A stretch of 12,795 nt of DNA, taken from contig JAGKTU010000064.1 in assembly GCA_021153265.1 (NCBI GenBank), positions 1 to 12,795 of the forward strand. Reading direction: 5' to 3'. The notes beneath the pieces are model-generated. The model was not told where the DNA came from. It made no database searches and saw nothing but the letters and a program-made list of their open reading frames with translations. The translations under genes and the position numbers were made by a program. Source of the DNA: Clostridia bacterium. GTDB lineage: Bacteria; Bacillota; Clostridia; Oscillospirales; Oscillospiraceae. Positions within the stretch are counted from its first letter, which is position 1, and every line of letters starts with the position of its first letter. Of the stretch, positions 1 to 6,885 are shown one piece after another.

Positions 1-21
1 TGAAACTTTACGCCCAGAAAA

Positions 22-70
22 CCCTCATCCGTCACGGCTTGCGCCGTGCCACCTTCCCCCAGGGGAAGGC
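22..70. repeat. Double-hairpin dispersed-type intergenic repeat
   Basis: Two adjacent perfect inverted repeats are visible: CACGGC (33-38) with GCCGTG (43-48) around TTGC, and CCTTCCCC (52-59) with GGGGAAGG (62-69) around a two-base loop. The block starts CCCTCATCCG and ends GGGGAAGGC. From memory, blocks of this composition recur between genes in Oscillospiraceae genomes, but only one copy is present here, so dispersal cannot be shown. It lies about 95 bases upstream of the hrcA promoter. It could be a small non-autonomous element or a relic terminator of an upstream gene, though no T-run follows. Confidence 0.5.
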
Positions 71-164
71 TATGGGCTGCGCTGCTAAACTACAATTTAT
101 CGCATCAAAAGCCCTCCGCGCATAACTTCTACAAAATGTTAAAGAATAATTCAAAAACCACCCA

Positions 165-193
165 TTGACTTTTTTAGCACTCTCTGCTATAGT
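165..193 (+). promoter_or_regulatory. Sigma-A promoter of the hrcA heat-shock operon
   Basis: The -35 TTGACT (165-170) is separated by exactly 17 bases from the -10 TATAGT (188-193). The expected transcription start near 200 falls inside the perfect CIRCE operator, so bound HrcA would directly block RNA polymerase. The spacer itself contains the left arm of a second, degenerate CIRCE. Confidence 0.85.
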
Positions 194-200
194 GTGCTTA
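174..200 (+). promoter_or_regulatory. Degenerate CIRCE operator over the -10 region
   Basis: TTAGCACTC (174-182), a 9-base spacer, then GTGTGCTTA (192-200), which matches the CIRCE right arm GAGTGCTAA at 7 of 9 positions. The left arm is perfect. It covers the promoter spacer and -10 box and shares bases 198-200 with the perfect CIRCE downstream. That it binds HrcA is inferred from the sequence match alone. Confidence 0.6.
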
Positions 201-224
201 GCACTCAGAGAGAATGAGTGCTAA
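198..224 (+). promoter_or_regulatory. CIRCE operator (HrcA binding site), perfect match
   Basis: TTAGCACTC (198-206), N9, GAGTGCTAA (216-224) is an exact match to the CIRCE consensus (controlling inverted repeat of chaperone expression), the known binding site of the HrcA repressor. It sits over the predicted transcription start and ends just before the hrcA ribosome site (226-232). This position fits autoregulation of hrcA-grpE-dnaK: HrcA kept active by GroEL represses, and heat stress releases it. Confidence 0.95.
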
Positions 225-238
225 CAAGGAGGCGTGTT

Positions 239-1306
239 ATGGAATTAACGGAACGGAAAAAGAAGGTCCTGCGTTCGGTAGTCGACCTGTATATCCGCAC
301 CGCGGAGCCGGTGGGCTCCAAGGCCATCACCGCCTTGCCGGATATGAAATACTCCTCTGCCACCATCCGCAACGAAATGGCGGACCTGACCGCCATGGGT
401 TATCTGGAGCAGCCCCACACCTCCGCCGGACGGATCCCCTCCGCGGCAGGTTACCGGCTGTATGTGGATGAACTGATGGCAGATTACCGGCTGAGCATCG
501 ACGAGACCAAGTCCATCAACTTAGCCATCGAGGAAAAGATGCAGCGGGTGGACAAAATGGTGGAAAAGGTAGCCCGGCTGGTTTCTCAGGCGACGGATCT
601 GCCTGCTATCTCCGTCACCTCCCGTCCCACGGGCGCGGCAGTGAAGCACTTCGAGCTGATCCTCGCCGGTCACGGCAGCATCATATTGGTGCTGATGTTG
701 ACCAACGATGAAGTGGTCAACAAGCTCATCAAGCTGCCGGTTGCCGCCGGCGAAACGGAGCTGAAGCTCCTGAGTGCGGTGCTGAACGCCACCATGACCG
801 AGATCACCGCCGACGAATTTACCGCGGAATTGCTGGAAAAGGTCATGCGCTCCGCCGGTGAGGCCGCCGCGCTGGTGCCGGTGATCGTGGATTTCACCAC
901 AGACACCCTCCGCCGTCAGGGCAGCACCAATATGGCCGTGGCCGGCCAGTCCCGGATCTTGGGACTTCCCGAATATCGGGATGTGGACAAGGCTCAGCGG
1001 CTGATGGCTTCCTTCGATGAGGATGCGTTCAGCAATCTCCCTGCGGTGATGCAGCACGAAAACGGCACCAAGGTGCTGGTTGGCCCGGAAAATGTGGCCA
1101 GCGAGCTGAAAGACACCTCGGTGGTCATGACGAAATTCGACATCGGCGATGGGTTACAGGGCATGATCGGTGTGGTTGGCCCTACCAGAATGGATTACGC
1201 CAAGGTCACCGCCCGCTTAAGCTACTTCGCCGAGAGTTTATCCAAGATGTTTGCCAAGCCCGAGCAGGCACAGCTTCCCGAGGCTACCGGCGATGAGAAA
1301 GAATAA
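239..1306 (+). CDS. hrcA: Heat-inducible transcription repressor HrcA
   Basis: Repressor of class I heat-shock genes; binds CIRCE and is the first gene of the operon it controls. The product is 355 residues, a usual family length. The N-terminal winged helix-turn-helix is clear: PVGS (24-27), SSATIRNEM (39-47), QPHTSAGR (58-65) and GYRLYV (71-76) are HrcA hallmarks. The remainder matches the GAF-like dimerisation and inserted domain of the family, with a C-terminal GMIGVVGPTRMDY stretch typical of HrcA. The start is the ATG at 239, seven bases after... an AAGGAGG ribosome site at 226-232; the in-frame GTG at 218 lies inside the CIRCE operator and ahead of that ribosome site, so it is unlikely. 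grpE follows after 17 bases, indicating one operon. No truncation or frameshift is seen. Confidence 0.97.
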   Translation: MELTERKKKVLRSVVDLYIRTAEPVGSKAITALPDMKYSSATIRNEMADLTAMGYLEQPHTSAGRIPSAAGYRLYVDELMADYRLSIDETKSINLAIEEKMQRVDKMVEKVARLVSQATDLPAISVTSRPTGAAVKHFELILAGHGSIILVLMLTNDEVVNKLIKLPVAAGETELKLLSAVLNATMTEITADEFTAELLEKVMRSAGEAAALVPVIVDFTTDTLRRQGSTNMAVAGQSRILGLPEYRDVDKAQRLMASFDEDAFSNLPAVMQHENGTKVLVGPENVASELKDTSVVMTKFDIGDGLQGMIGVVGPTRMDYAKVTARLSYFAESLSKMFAKPEQAQLPEATGDEKE

Positions 1307-1323
1307 TTCCAGGAGGAAAAAAC

Positions 1324-1821
1324 ATGGCAGAGCTGGAAAAAGAGCTGAATGAGGAAATTCCCGCCCAGGAGACCGAGGTAACCCCCGAGGTCGACCCCTG
1401 GGAGGAAAAATATAACGCAGAGCACGACGCACACCTGCGTCTGGCTGCAGAATACGACAACTTCCGCAAGCGCACCGTCAAGGAAAAGGAAGCCTCCTAC
1501 GGAAACGGCAAGGCCGACGCCGTGGCGAAGCTCCTGCCCGTCTATGACAATCTGGAGCGGGCGCTGAACCAGCCCACGGAAGACGCCGCCTACAAAAAGG
1601 GCGTGGAGATGACCATGAACGAGCTGGTCAAAATCTTCACCGGCCTGGGCGTGGAGATTTTCGGCAATGTGGGCGAAGAATTCGACCCCAACCTTCACAA
1701 CGCCGTGATGCACATCGACAGCGAGGAGCTGGGCGAGAACACCATCGCCATGGTGTTCCAGAAGGGCTTTAAGATCGGTGACAAGGTCGTCCGGTTCGCA
1801 ATGGTCCAGGTGGCCAATTAA
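1324..1821 (+). CDS. grpE: Nucleotide exchange factor GrpE
   Basis: Cytosolic nucleotide exchange factor that releases ADP from DnaK. The product is 165 residues, slightly short for the family because its acidic, Glu-rich N-terminal tail (about 1-28) is brief. Residues about 29-80 form the charged dimerising helix, including the AEYDNFRKRT and LLPVYDNLERAL motifs of GrpE. The C-terminal beta domain carries the family signature: FDPNLHNAV (120-128) followed by GFKIGDKVVR (148-157) and an ending MVQVAN. AGGAGG at 1311-1316 lies seven bases before the ATG. It sits between hrcA (17-base gap) and dnaK (44-base AT-rich gap) in the CIRCE-controlled operon. Confidence 0.97.
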   Translation: MAELEKELNEEIPAQETEVTPEVDPWEEKYNAEHDAHLRLAAEYDNFRKRTVKEKEASYGNGKADAVAKLLPVYDNLERALNQPTEDAAYKKGVEMTMNELVKIFTGLGVEIFGNVGEEFDPNLHNAVMHIDSEELGENTIAMVFQKGFKIGDKVVRFAMVQVAN

Positions 1822-1865
1822 CTTTCGTAAACAATTTAGTTTTATATATTAGGAGGAAATTTATT

Positions 1866-3686
1866 ATGGGTAAGATTATCGGTATCGATCTGGGTACTAC
1901 CAATTCCTGCGTCGCCGTTCTGGAAGGCGGCGAGCCTGTTGTCATCGCCAACGCCGAGGGCGGCCGTACCACCCCTTCCGTGGTTGCTTTCTCCAAGACC
2001 GGCGAGCGTATGGTCGGTCAGGTGGCTAAGCGCCAGGCTGTCACCAATGCTGACCGCACCGTGGCTTCCATCAAGCGCCACATGGGCGAAAATTACAAGG
2101 TCACCATCGACGGCAAGGCCTACACTCCTCAGGAGATCAGCGCCATGACTCTGGCCAAGCTGAAGGCTGATGCTGAAAGCTACCTCGGCACCACCGTCAC
2201 CGAGGCTGTCATCACCGTCCCCGCTTACTTCAGCGATGCCCAGCGCCAGGCCACCAAGGACGCCGGTAAGATCGCCGGTCTCGAGGTCAAGCGCATCATC
2301 AACGAGCCCACCGCAGCCGCTCTGGCTTACGGCCTGGACAAGGAGCAGGAGCAGAAGATCATGGTCTACGATCTGGGCGGCGGTACCTTCGACGTGTCCA
2401 TTCTGGACATCGGCGACGGCATCATCGAGGTTCTGGCTACCGCCGGCGACACCCGTCTGGGCGGCGACGACTTTGACGATCGTGTGATGCAGTATCTGGC
2501 AGACGAGTTCAAGAAGGCTGAGGGCATCGACCTGCGTCAGGACCGCGTTGCTATGCAGCGCCTGAAGGAGGCTGCCGAGAAGGCTAAGATTGAGCTGTCC
2601 GGCATGACCACCACCAACGTCAACCTGCCCTATATCACCGCCGACGCCACCGGCCCCAAGCATCTGGACGTCACCATCAGCCGCGCCAAGTTCAACGAGC
2701 TGACCGCTGATCTGGTGGAGCGTACTCTGAAGCCCGTCCGTCAGGCCATGTCCGACGCAGGCCTCACCGCTTCCGACCTGCACAAGGTCCTGCTGGTTGG
2801 CGGTTCCACCCGTATCCCTGCCGTTCAGGAGGCCGTCAAGACCATCACCGGCAAGGAAGGCTTCAAGGGCATCAACCCCGACGAGTGTGTCGCTGTTGGT
2901 GCAGCCATTCAGGGCGGCGTTCTGACCGGCGATGTGCAGGACATCCTGCTGCTGGACGTCACCCCCCTGTCTCTGGGTATCGAGACCATGGGCGGCGTGT
3001 TCACCCGTCTGATCGACCGCAACACCACCATCCCCACCCACAAGAGCCAGATCTTCTCCACCGCCGCGGACGGCCAGACCTCCGTTGAGGTCCACGTGCT
3101 GCAGGGCGAGCGCGAGATGGCGGCTTACAATAAGACTCTGGGCCGCTTCCAGCTGGGCGGCATCGCTCCCGCTCCCCGTGGCGTTCCTCAGATCGAGGTC
3201 ACCTTCGACATCGATGCCAACGGCATCGTGAAGGTCTCCGCCAAGGATCTGGGCACCGGCAAGGAAGCTAACATCTCCATCACCGCTTCCACCAACCTTT
3301 CTCAGGAGGACATCGACAAGGCTGTCCGGGAGGCTGAGCAGTACGCCGCCGAGGATAAGGCCCGTAAGGAAGAGGTCGACACCCACAACATGGCTGACCA
3401 GACCGTCTACCAGACCGAGAAGACCCTGAACGAGCTGGGCGACAAGATCAGCGACGCTGACCGCAGCTCCATCCAGAGCGCCATCGATAAGCTGAAGGAA
3501 GTCAACAAGGGCAACGACGTTGCTGCCATCAAGGCTGCCACCGAGGAAGTCCAGCAGGCTTTCTACAAGGTCTCCGAGCAGCTGTATAAGAACGCAGCTC
3601 CCCAGGGTGATGCCAACTGCGGCGGCAACTGCGGCAACTGCGGCGACGACGGCGTGGTCGATGCCGACTACGAGACCGTTGACTAA
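1866..3686 (+). CDS. dnaK: Chaperone protein DnaK (Hsp70)
   Basis: ATP-driven Hsp70 chaperone that works with GrpE and DnaJ from the same locus. The product is 606 residues. ATPase domain: IDLGTTNS (7-14), VYDLGGGTFDVS (167-178) and GGSTRIP (312-318). The interdomain linker LLLDVTPLSLGIET spans 361-374, followed by the substrate-binding beta domain (about 375-480) and the helical lid. After RHMGENYKV (71-79) it lacks the roughly 23-residue insert found in proteobacterial DnaK, as expected for Gram-positive lineages. The odd part is the tail: Cys585, Cys589 and Cys592 lie in a Gly/Asn-rich stretch just before the conserved VVDADYETVD end. AGGAGG (1851-1856) is nine bases before the ATG. A strong terminator follows 14 bases after the stop. 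Confidence 0.98.
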   Translation: MGKIIGIDLGTTNSCVAVLEGGEPVVIANAEGGRTTPSVVAFSKTGERMVGQVAKRQAVTNADRTVASIKRHMGENYKVTIDGKAYTPQEISAMTLAKLKADAESYLGTTVTEAVITVPAYFSDAQRQATKDAGKIAGLEVKRIINEPTAAALAYGLDKEQEQKIMVYDLGGGTFDVSILDIGDGIIEVLATAGDTRLGGDDFDDRVMQYLADEFKKAEGIDLRQDRVAMQRLKEAAEKAKIELSGMTTTNVNLPYITADATGPKHLDVTISRAKFNELTADLVERTLKPVRQAMSDAGLTASDLHKVLLVGGSTRIPAVQEAVKTITGKEGFKGINPDECVAVGAAIQGGVLTGDVQDILLLDVTPLSLGIETMGGVFTRLIDRNTTIPTHKSQIFSTAADGQTSVEVHVLQGEREMAAYNKTLGRFQLGGIAPAPRGVPQIEVTFDIDANGIVKVSAKDLGTGKEANISITASTNLSQEDIDKAVREAEQYAAEDKARKEEVDTHNMADQTVYQTEKTLNELGDKISDADRSSIQSAIDKLKEVNKGNDVAAIKAATEEVQQAFYKVSEQLYKNAAPQGDANCGGNCGNCGDDGVVDADYETVD

Positions 3687-3700
3687 TCGATTCTAAGCCC

Positions 3701-3728
3701 AAGGGGCGGCAAAACGCCGCCCCTTTTT
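3701..3728 (+). terminator. Intrinsic terminator after dnaK
   Basis: Perfect 8-bp GC stem GGGGCGGC (3703-3710) and GCCGCCCC (3716-3723) with a 5-base loop. Flanking AA and TT extend the stem, and T5 (3724-3728) follows. It separates dnaK from the NimA-like gene and dnaJ. Because no convincing promoter lies between it and the next gene, it probably acts as a partial terminator that lowers dnaJ expression relative to dnaK; that role is inference. Confidence 0.88.
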
Positions 3729-3766
3729 GGAGCATTATCCGGACATTTTATTTAAGGAGAACAGCC

Positions 3767-4261
3767 ATGAAGGGAATGACAAAAAGAGAGCTTCAGATCA
3801 CCGATCCCCATCAGATTCAGAAGATTCTGGATACGGCGAGCGTCCTGTACTTAGGTCTTTGCGCGAATAATGAGCCTTACGTGGTGCCTATGAACTATGG
3901 CTACACCATGGAGGAGGGCAAGCTGACCCTGTATCTCCACAGCGCAGTGAAGGGCAAGAAGCTGGACATGATCCGGGAAAATCCCAATGTATTTTTCGCT
4001 CTGGACTGCGACCGCAAGCCCTTCGAGGGCAAGGTGGCATGCCAGTACGGACTTTCCTATTCTTCCGTCATGGGTCAGGGAACGGCCTGCATCGTCGACG
4101 ATGTGGAGGAAAAGAAAAAGGCCATGTCCGTTCTGATGAAGACCCAGACCGAGAAGGATTTTGCCTTTGAAGACCGGCTGGTCAGCATCGTGGCAGTGAT
4201 CCGGATCGATGTTTCGGAATATACGGCGAAGCATCGCCCGATTCCGGAAAAAATGAGGTAA
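3767..4261 (+). CDS. NimA-like pyridoxamine 5'-phosphate oxidase-fold flavoprotein
   Basis: A 164-residue protein of the flavin-binding split-barrel superfamily, in the group annotated as nitroimidazole-resistance (NimA-like) or PNPOx-like. Visible features: VLYLGLCANNEPYVVPMNYGY (27-46, of which YVVP and NYGY are the family core), LYLHSAVKGKKLD (55-67) including His58 in the motif H-x-A-x-x-G-x-K, and ENPNVFF (71-77). Family members bind FMN or heme and reduce or protect against small oxidised compounds; the substrate here is unknown. AAGGAGA (3754-3760) lies six bases before the chosen ATG, better than the ATG three codons later. The stop codon overlaps the ribosome site of dnaJ, so the two are probably translationally coupled. 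A gene of this family between dnaK and dnaJ is unusual. Confidence 0.85.
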   Translation: MKGMTKRELQITDPHQIQKILDTASVLYLGLCANNEPYVVPMNYGYTMEEGKLTLYLHSAVKGKKLDMIRENPNVFFALDCDRKPFEGKVACQYGLSYSSVMGQGTACIVDDVEEKKKAMSVLMKTQTEKDFAFEDRLVSIVAVIRIDVSEYTAKHRPIPEKMR

Positions 4262-4265
4262 CACT

Positions 4266-5420
4266 ATGGCAGAAAATAAACGCGATTACTACGAGGTGCT
4301 GGGCGTCAGTAAGGATGCCGGCGCCGAGGAGATCAAAAAGGCCTACCGCAAGGCCGCTATGAAATACCACCCCGACCGCAATCCCGGCGACAAGGAAGCT
4401 GAGGAGAAATTCAAGGAGTGCGGCGAGGCCTATGAAGTGCTGTCCGATGCCGATAAGAAGGCCCGCTATGACCAGTTCGGCTTCGCTGGCGTGGACCCCA
4501 ACTACGGTGCGGGTCAGGGCGGCTACGGCGGTGGATTCGGCGGCGGTTTCGGTGGATTTGGCGGCTTTGGCGATATTTTTGGCGATCTGGGCGACATTTT
4601 CGGCGGCGGCGGCAGACGTACTGCCACCCGAAATGCCCCCCGTCGCGGCGAGCACGTCATGGCTCGTCTGGAGCTGACCTTTGAGGAGGCCGCTTTTGGC
4701 TGCGAGAAGGAAGTTTCCACCCAGCGCATCGAAAACTGTGCCGCCTGCTCCGGCTCCGGCTCTGCCGATGGCTCTGTGGAGACCTGCAGCCGCTGCCGCG
4801 GCACCGGACAGGTGGCTTCCGTGTCCAATTTCATGGGTATGCAGATGCAGACCCAGTCCACCTGTCCCCAGTGCTCCGGCCGGGGCAAGGTCATCAAGAC
4901 CCCCTGCAACACCTGTAAGGGCAAGGGTAAGGTGCGCCGCACCAACAAGGTCAAGGTGAAGATCCCCGCCGGCATCGACGAGGGTCAGAGCGTCCGTGTC
5001 CGTGGCGAGGGCAGCGTGGGTTCCAACGGCGGTGTCAACGGCGACCTGCTGGTGGAGATCCTGATCCGTCAGCATCCCATCTTCAGCCGGGAGTATATGG
5101 ACGTGCTGTGCGAAGTGCCCATCAGCTTCACCCAGGCAGCTCTGGGCGCCCAGATCCAGGTTCCCACTTTGGACGGCAAGATCACCTATGAGATCCCCGA
5201 GGGTACCCAGACCGGCAAGGAGTTCGTCCTCCGGGGCAAGGGCATCCCGGATGTGCATAATTCCCGCCGCCGGGGCGACCACCGGTTCACCGTGGTGGTG
5301 GAGACGCCCACCAAGCTGACCCGGGAGCAGAAGGATCTGCTGCGCCAGCTGGACAGCAGCATGGAATCCACCCCCAAGCTGAAAAAGTTCTTCGACACAT
5401 TGAAGGATTTCTTCGATTAA
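4266..5420 (+). CDS. dnaJ: Chaperone protein DnaJ (type I Hsp40)
   Basis: Co-chaperone that delivers substrates to DnaK and stimulates its ATPase. The product is 384 residues with full type I architecture: J domain (about 6-70) with HPD at 35-37; Gly/Phe-rich region (about 80-115) containing repeated GGFG and DIFGDLGDIFG; four CxxCxGxG zinc motifs beginning at Cys158, Cys174, Cys200 and Cys214; then the two C-terminal beta-barrel substrate domains and dimerisation tail. The ATG is preceded by GAGGT (4255-4259), which overlaps the stop codon of the upstream NimA-like gene (TAA at 4259-4261), leaving a four-base gap. A terminator follows directly after the stop. All zinc ligands and the HPD triad are intact. 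Confidence 0.98.
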   Translation: MAENKRDYYEVLGVSKDAGAEEIKKAYRKAAMKYHPDRNPGDKEAEEKFKECGEAYEVLSDADKKARYDQFGFAGVDPNYGAGQGGYGGGFGGGFGGFGGFGDIFGDLGDIFGGGGRRTATRNAPRRGEHVMARLELTFEEAAFGCEKEVSTQRIENCAACSGSGSADGSVETCSRCRGTGQVASVSNFMGMQMQTQSTCPQCSGRGKVIKTPCNTCKGKGKVRRTNKVKVKIPAGIDEGQSVRVRGEGSVGSNGGVNGDLLVEILIRQHPIFSREYMDVLCEVPISFTQAALGAQIQVPTLDGKITYEIPEGTQTGKEFVLRGKGIPDVHNSRRRGDHRFTVVVETPTKLTREQKDLLRQLDSSMESTPKLKKFFDTLKDFFD

Positions 5421-5424
5421 TATC

Positions 5425-5459
5425 AAAGCACCGGGAGTTACCTCCCGGTACTTTATTTT
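5425..5459 (+). terminator. Intrinsic terminator after dnaJ
   Basis: ACCGGGAG (5430-5437) pairs with CTCCCGGT (5442-5449) around TTAC. After one C/A mismatch the stem continues with AAAG/CTTT, and a T-rich run (5452-5459, one A) follows. It closes the heat-shock locus. Confidence 0.85.
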
Positions 5460-5479
5460 GTTCCCCGGCAGAAAACGCA

Positions 5480-5508
5480 TTGACACCCATTCCCCGGTTT
5501 GCTATACT
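5480..5508 (+). promoter_or_regulatory. Consensus sigma-A promoter of the deaminase gene
   Basis: TTGACA (5480-5485), a 17-base spacer, TATACT (5503-5508). The -35 is perfect and the -10 differs at one position. The 27-base interval to the ATG contains the ribosome site but no operator-like repeat. Confidence 0.85.
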
Positions 5509-5535
5509 GGAAAAAAACCGAGAGGGAGTAGAATT

Positions 5536-6030
5536 ATGAAGCGCGCGGATTACATCAACTGGGACGAATATTTTATGGGCATCGCCATGCTGGCCGCCAA
5601 GCGCAGCAAGGACCCCAACACGCAGGTTGGCGCCTGTATCGTTTCTCAGGATAATATCATCATCTCCACAGGCTACAACGGCATGCCCAAGGGCTGCTCT
5701 GACGATGAATATCCCTGGGAGCGGGAGGGCAGCGACACCAAGTACCCTTATGTTGTCCACGCGGAGCTGAATGCCGTCCTCAATGCCAACGGCCGTGACC
5801 TGCGGGGCAGCAAGCTGTATGTGGCTCTGTTTCCCTGCAACGAGTGCGCCAAGGCCATCATCCAGAGCGGTGTGAAGGAAGTCTACTACCTCTCCGACAA
5901 GTACGCCGACTCCATGGCCACCCTGGCTTCCAAGCGGATGATGGATTCTGCCGGAGTTCGCTATACCCAGCTTCGCACGGAGCTTAAATCCATCACCTTG
6001 GATTTTGTCCCCGAGGAAGACCGCCGCTGA
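5536..6030 (+). CDS. dCMP deaminase family protein
   Basis: Zinc-dependent deaminase of the dCMP deaminase/ComEB family, predicted to convert dCMP to dUMP and so feed thymidylate synthesis. The product is 164 residues. The active site is complete: HAE at 75-77 (His75 zinc ligand, Glu77 general acid/base) and PCNEC at 100-104 (Cys101 and Cys104 zinc ligands). DPNTQVGACIV (26-36) and GYNGMPKGC (46-54) are typical of this family rather than of cytidine or tRNA deaminases. The start at 5536 is set by GAGGGAG (5522-5528); a longer in-frame ORF beginning at 5458 would run through the promoter and is rejected. It is monocistronic: own consensus promoter, own terminator. dCTP activation, known in some members, cannot be judged from this reading. 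Confidence 0.92.
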   Translation: MKRADYINWDEYFMGIAMLAAKRSKDPNTQVGACIVSQDNIIISTGYNGMPKGCSDDEYPWEREGSDTKYPYVVHAELNAVLNANGRDLRGSKLYVALFPCNECAKAIIQSGVKEVYYLSDKYADSMATLASKRMMDSAGVRYTQLRTELKSITLDFVPEEDRR

Positions 6031-6041
6031 TCGTATCAATT

Positions 6042-6069
6042 AAGAGCCGCCTAATGGGCGGCTCTTTTT
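6042..6069 (+). terminator. Intrinsic terminator after the deaminase gene
   Basis: AGAGCCGCC (6043-6051) pairs perfectly with GGCGGCTCT (6057-6065) around a 5-base loop and runs into a T-run ending at 6069. It lies 12 bases after the stop codon, and the next promoter starts only five bases later. Confidence 0.92.
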
Positions 6070-6073
6070 GCCG

Positions 6074-6102
6074 TTGACAAAGGCATCGTTTCGGATTACA
6101 AT
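6074..6102 (+). promoter_or_regulatory. Sigma-A promoter of the lipoprotein gene at 6139
   Basis: TTGACA (6074-6079), a 17-base spacer beginning AAGGCA, TACAAT (6097-6102). It closely resembles the promoter of the paralogous lipoprotein gene on the other strand (10586-10614): identical -35 and -10 boxes, identical spacer length and the same AAG directly after the -35. Confidence 0.85.
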
Positions 6103-6138
6103 AGGTTTAGTTTGTTGTGATCGGAAGGAGGATGCACG

Positions 6139-6873
6139 ATGAAGCTGAAAAAATGGATCTGCCTGCTGCTTGCGCTGACTCTGGTGCTGAACCTTGCGTC
6201 CTGCGCGGTGGCGGATGGAAACCAAGACCCCACCAAACACTCCGAGACAACCCACGCCACCCGGGCCACCGAAAGCACCGAGGAATTCATTCAGGAGGAG
6301 ACACTGGCCAACCCTGAGGAGGAGATTCAGGGTTCTTATCTGGTGTACATCTATATCACCGAGGATAATTCCGGCTTAGAGGGCTTTGTGACAGAGGCAG
6401 GTCTGCCTGCGGTGGTCACATTCCTGGAGGATGGAACCGTAACTATGACCGCCCATGAGCCTTTGCTGGAAGAAGCCTACACCGCTCTGGAGCAGGATCT
6501 GTGCGACTATATTCTGCAGATGAAATACGAGCAGCTGGAGGAAGTCGGTTACACCCATGAGGAGGCCGACGAGCGTTTCGAGAAGTACAACGGCATCACG
6601 CTGGAGGAATTTGCCCACCGGGAAGTGGAGAAACTGAAGCTGGAGGAAAAGTTCCTGGAGCTGAACATGGAGTCCACTTATGAGATCCGGGATTATGTGC
6701 TGATCCTGGGTGAAGAGCAGGAGCTGCCCTTCGAGCTGCGGGCCTCATCGCTGATCATGCTCAGCAGCACAAAACCCGAGTATTGGGAGGCCCATGGAAT
6801 GCAGTTCCCTGTGGTACTGCTGCCTGTGGAAATCGAAGAAGAAATTCCCGAAGAAACCGAAGAGCTGGCTTAA
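6139..6873 (+). CDS. Predicted lipoprotein, diverged copy of a local three-member domain family
   Basis: A 244-residue predicted surface lipoprotein of unknown function. A signal peptide MKLKKW plus a hydrophobic stretch ends in the lipobox L19-A20-S21-C22. A Thr/Glu/His-rich linker (about 23-63) follows. The folded part (about 65-233) aligns along its whole length with the C-terminal domains encoded at 8514-8996 and 9927-10409: GSYLVYIYITE matches GTW...FTEE, then a VTF..DGTVTM strand pair, then the shared helical motif Y-x-x-[LM]-E-x-x-G-Y-[ST]-x-E-x-x-D-x-x-F-E (from Tyr130), and a closing LPV strand. The end is an acidic tail. AAGGAGG (6125-6131) is seven bases before the ATG. It is monocistronic, and its terminator overlaps the last codons. 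A substrate or partner cannot be proposed. Confidence 0.85.
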   Translation: MKLKKWICLLLALTLVLNLASCAVADGNQDPTKHSETTHATRATESTEEFIQEETLANPEEEIQGSYLVYIYITEDNSGLEGFVTEAGLPAVVTFLEDGTVTMTAHEPLLEEAYTALEQDLCDYILQMKYEQLEEVGYTHEEADERFEKYNGITLEEFAHREVEKLKLEEKFLELNMESTYEIRDYVLILGEEQELPFELRASSLIMLSSTKPEYWEAHGMQFPVVLLPVEIEEEIPEETEELA

Positions 6874-6885
6874 CGCCAGCTCTTT
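6861..6885 (+). terminator. Terminator overlapping the 3' end of the lipoprotein gene
   Basis: AGAGCTGGC (6861-6869) pairs perfectly with GCCAGCTCT (6875-6883) and is followed by a T-run (6883-6887). The loop TTAAC contains the TAA stop codon (6871-6873), so the 5' arm encodes the last residues. The convergent gene on the other strand ends at 6886, within the T-run. In the minus direction the stem lacks a good T-run, so it mainly serves the plus strand. Confidence 0.88.

Noticed and set aside
218..238. GTG start giving HrcA seven extra residues
   Set aside because: The GTG is inside the CIRCE right arm and upstream of the AAGGAGG site that serves the ATG at 239.
1823..1850. Possible internal promoter before dnaK (TATATT at 1845-1850)
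   Set aside because: No recognisable -35 at suitable spacing; the AT-rich stretch is better read as an unstructured leader for the ribosome site.
1842..3386. 514-residue open frame antisense to dnaK
   Set aside because: Low-complexity Gly/Leu/Asp/His/Val composition with no ribosome site; it mirrors the codon bias of dnaK. Long antisense frames opposite GC-rich dnaK genes are a known artefact.
3618..3641. C-x3-C-x2-C in the DnaK tail, the spacing of radical SAM iron-sulfur sites
   Set aside because: It lies in a disordered Hsp70 tail outside any TIM-barrel context, so the spacing match is coincidental; metal or disulfide chemistry remains possible.
4182..5486. 434-residue open frame antisense to dnaJ
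   Set aside because: Biased composition, crosses the dnaJ terminator and upstream gene, and has no start signals; dnaJ on the plus strand is unmistakable.
5458..5535. N-terminal extension of the deaminase from 5458
   Set aside because: It would span the promoter boxes and the ribosome site; the family begins near the ATG at 5536.
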